6,082 nt of DNA from Candidatus Zixiibacteriota bacterium. GTDB lineage: Bacteria > Zixibacteria > MSB-5A5 > GN15 > FEB-12. Where the stretch lies: positions 1 to 6,082 of the forward strand of contig JACRAV010000148.1 of NCBI GenBank assembly GCA_016213305.1. Direction: 5' to 3'. Positions 5,424-6,082 of the stretch are shown here, one piece after another. How positions within the stretch are numbered: the stretch's first letter is position 1; every line of letters starts with the position of its first letter. Made by a program: the position numbers and the translations under genes. The notes under the pieces are model-generated. The model was not told the origin of the DNA and searched no databases. It saw only the letters and a list, made by a program, of their open reading frames with translations.

Positions 5424-6082
5424 TCCCGATGCCCAATCACTTTTAGCAACCCGTCATACCTCGCGTCCGGTCGCAATGTGTCAAGCAGGGGAAATGTCGA
5501 AAGCGTCACCATGAACGGTTCGCGTTCAACCACCGCCCGGTCGAGATATGCAAACGCCCGGTCCCGTTCGCCCAGCCCCGACCAGATCATTGCAAAGTAG
5601 AAGGGGGAGACATACATCTGCGTCGCTACTTCGTCGAGCTTGTTAAGCGTCGCCAGCGCCAGATCCCGATTTCCCGATAGACCGTGCACCATCCCCAGAC
5701 TGGCCAGCGCAATCGGACTCGTCACCGGCAGAGCTGTCAACTTCTGAAGGGTGGCTGCCGCCTCCGGCCACCTCGCCTGTGCCGTGTAGGTCCAGCCAAG
5801 AAATAACAGGGCCATGAAAAACCCGCCGTCCATTTCAAGCGTCTTTTGCAATTGGCGTGCCGCCTCATCGAACCGCCGCTCGTTGTAATACCCCAGCCCG
5901 GCGATCGCATGAAGCGTGATCGACAACGGGTCAAGCTCCATGGCGTGATCGAGCAACTTCCAGCCCTCCGGGAATCGATTCATCGGCCCCAGATGAACCG
6001 CATACCACTGGTATGCGGTCACATTATTCGGATTGAGCGCAATCGCCCGTTCAAACGCCTGGCGCGCTCCCCGGAAATCCCA
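5420..6082 (-). CDS. C-terminal part of a TPR protein, probably a sensor or regulator
   Basis: The frame is open from the right edge to the TGA at 5420-5422, giving 220 visible residues. The GTG at 6022 is not the start: the 20 codons before it read as a canonical TPR helix (ARQAFERAIALNPNN). About five tetratricopeptide repeats follow, for example GWKLLDHAMELDPLS, FDEAARQLQKTLEMD and WPEAAATLQKLTALP. The end has the signature YVSPFYFAMIWSGLGERDRAFAYLDRA with a final LRPDARYDGLLKVIG. From memory this ending is typical of the TPR half of proteins carrying an N-terminal Ser/Thr kinase, adenylate cyclase or CadC-like winged-helix DNA-binding domain. That domain, if present, is outside the window. 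The visible part has no membrane segment. The gene is upstream of and overlaps the glycosyltransferase by four bases, so the two are probably co-transcribed. TPR identity is firm; the regulatory role is inferred. Confidence 0.88.
   Translation of the reverse strand, partial: WDFRGARQAFERAIALNPNNVTAYQWYAVHLGPMNRFPEGWKLLDHAMELDPLSITLHAIAGLGYYNERRFDEAARQLQKTLEMDGGFFMALLFLGWTYTAQARWPEAAATLQKLTALPVTSPIALASLGMVHGLSGNRDLALATLNKLDEVATQMYVSPFYFAMIWSGLGERDRAFAYLDRAVVEREPFMVTLSTFPLLDTLRPDARYDGLLKVIGHRE

Noticed and set aside
4323..5600. 425-codon plus-strand ORF opposite the glycosyltransferase
   Set aside because: The product is Arg/Pro/Gln-rich with no domain, and it crosses the overlap of two well-supported minus-strand genes. 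It is a G+C-driven antisense open frame.

Overview
This window is bacterial. It has about 57% G+C by eye, Shine-Dalgarno-type starts, and no rRNA, tRNA, CRISPR or transposase gene. The strongest lineage clue is the C-terminal module of the large secreted protein: a CC-x-G-x-x-GNVD dockerin-like pair with TDISDLSALID repeats, joined to DCNGN-type and thrombospondin type 3 repeats. From memory, this combination is typical of Candidatus Zixibacteria and related environmental phyla (Fibrobacterota-Chlorobiota-Bacteroidota neighbourhood, Planctomycetes). That assignment is an inference.

Layout. Positions 3-284 (+) hold the end of a small conserved protein of unknown function. Positions 285-672 hold no convincing gene but contain a dense set of related palindromes. 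Two tandem minus-oriented stem-loop units (440-490 and 497-544) share their outer arms and internal-loop sequence but differ in the inner stem. They are followed by extra copies of their 3' arm, and a simpler palindrome lies at 347-372. A candidate sigma-70-like promoter at 673-701 and a leader of roughly 130 nt precede a 1124-residue secreted metalloprotease gene (842-4216, +). Its order is signal peptide, propeptide, metzincin domain (HEMGHGLGTPH plus SIMSYC Met-turn), about 31-residue DCNxN repeats, six-bladed beta-propeller, thrombospondin type 3 calcium repeats, and a C-terminal dockerin-like pair. A strong hairpin (4234-4261) separates it from two convergent minus-strand genes: a GT4-type glycosyltransferase (4272-5423) and, upstream of it and overlapping by four bases, the C-terminal part of a TPR protein (5420-6082, running off the window).

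How it fits together. The protease appears to be a single-gene unit making an exported, calcium-stabilised, disulfide-rich protein. The minus-strand pair looks translationally coupled. The TPR fragment resembles the C-terminal half of TPR sensor or regulator proteins, but its N-terminal output domain is outside the window. The most notable observations are the covarying palindrome family and the propeller, which appears to be inserted inside the fifth DCNxN repeat.
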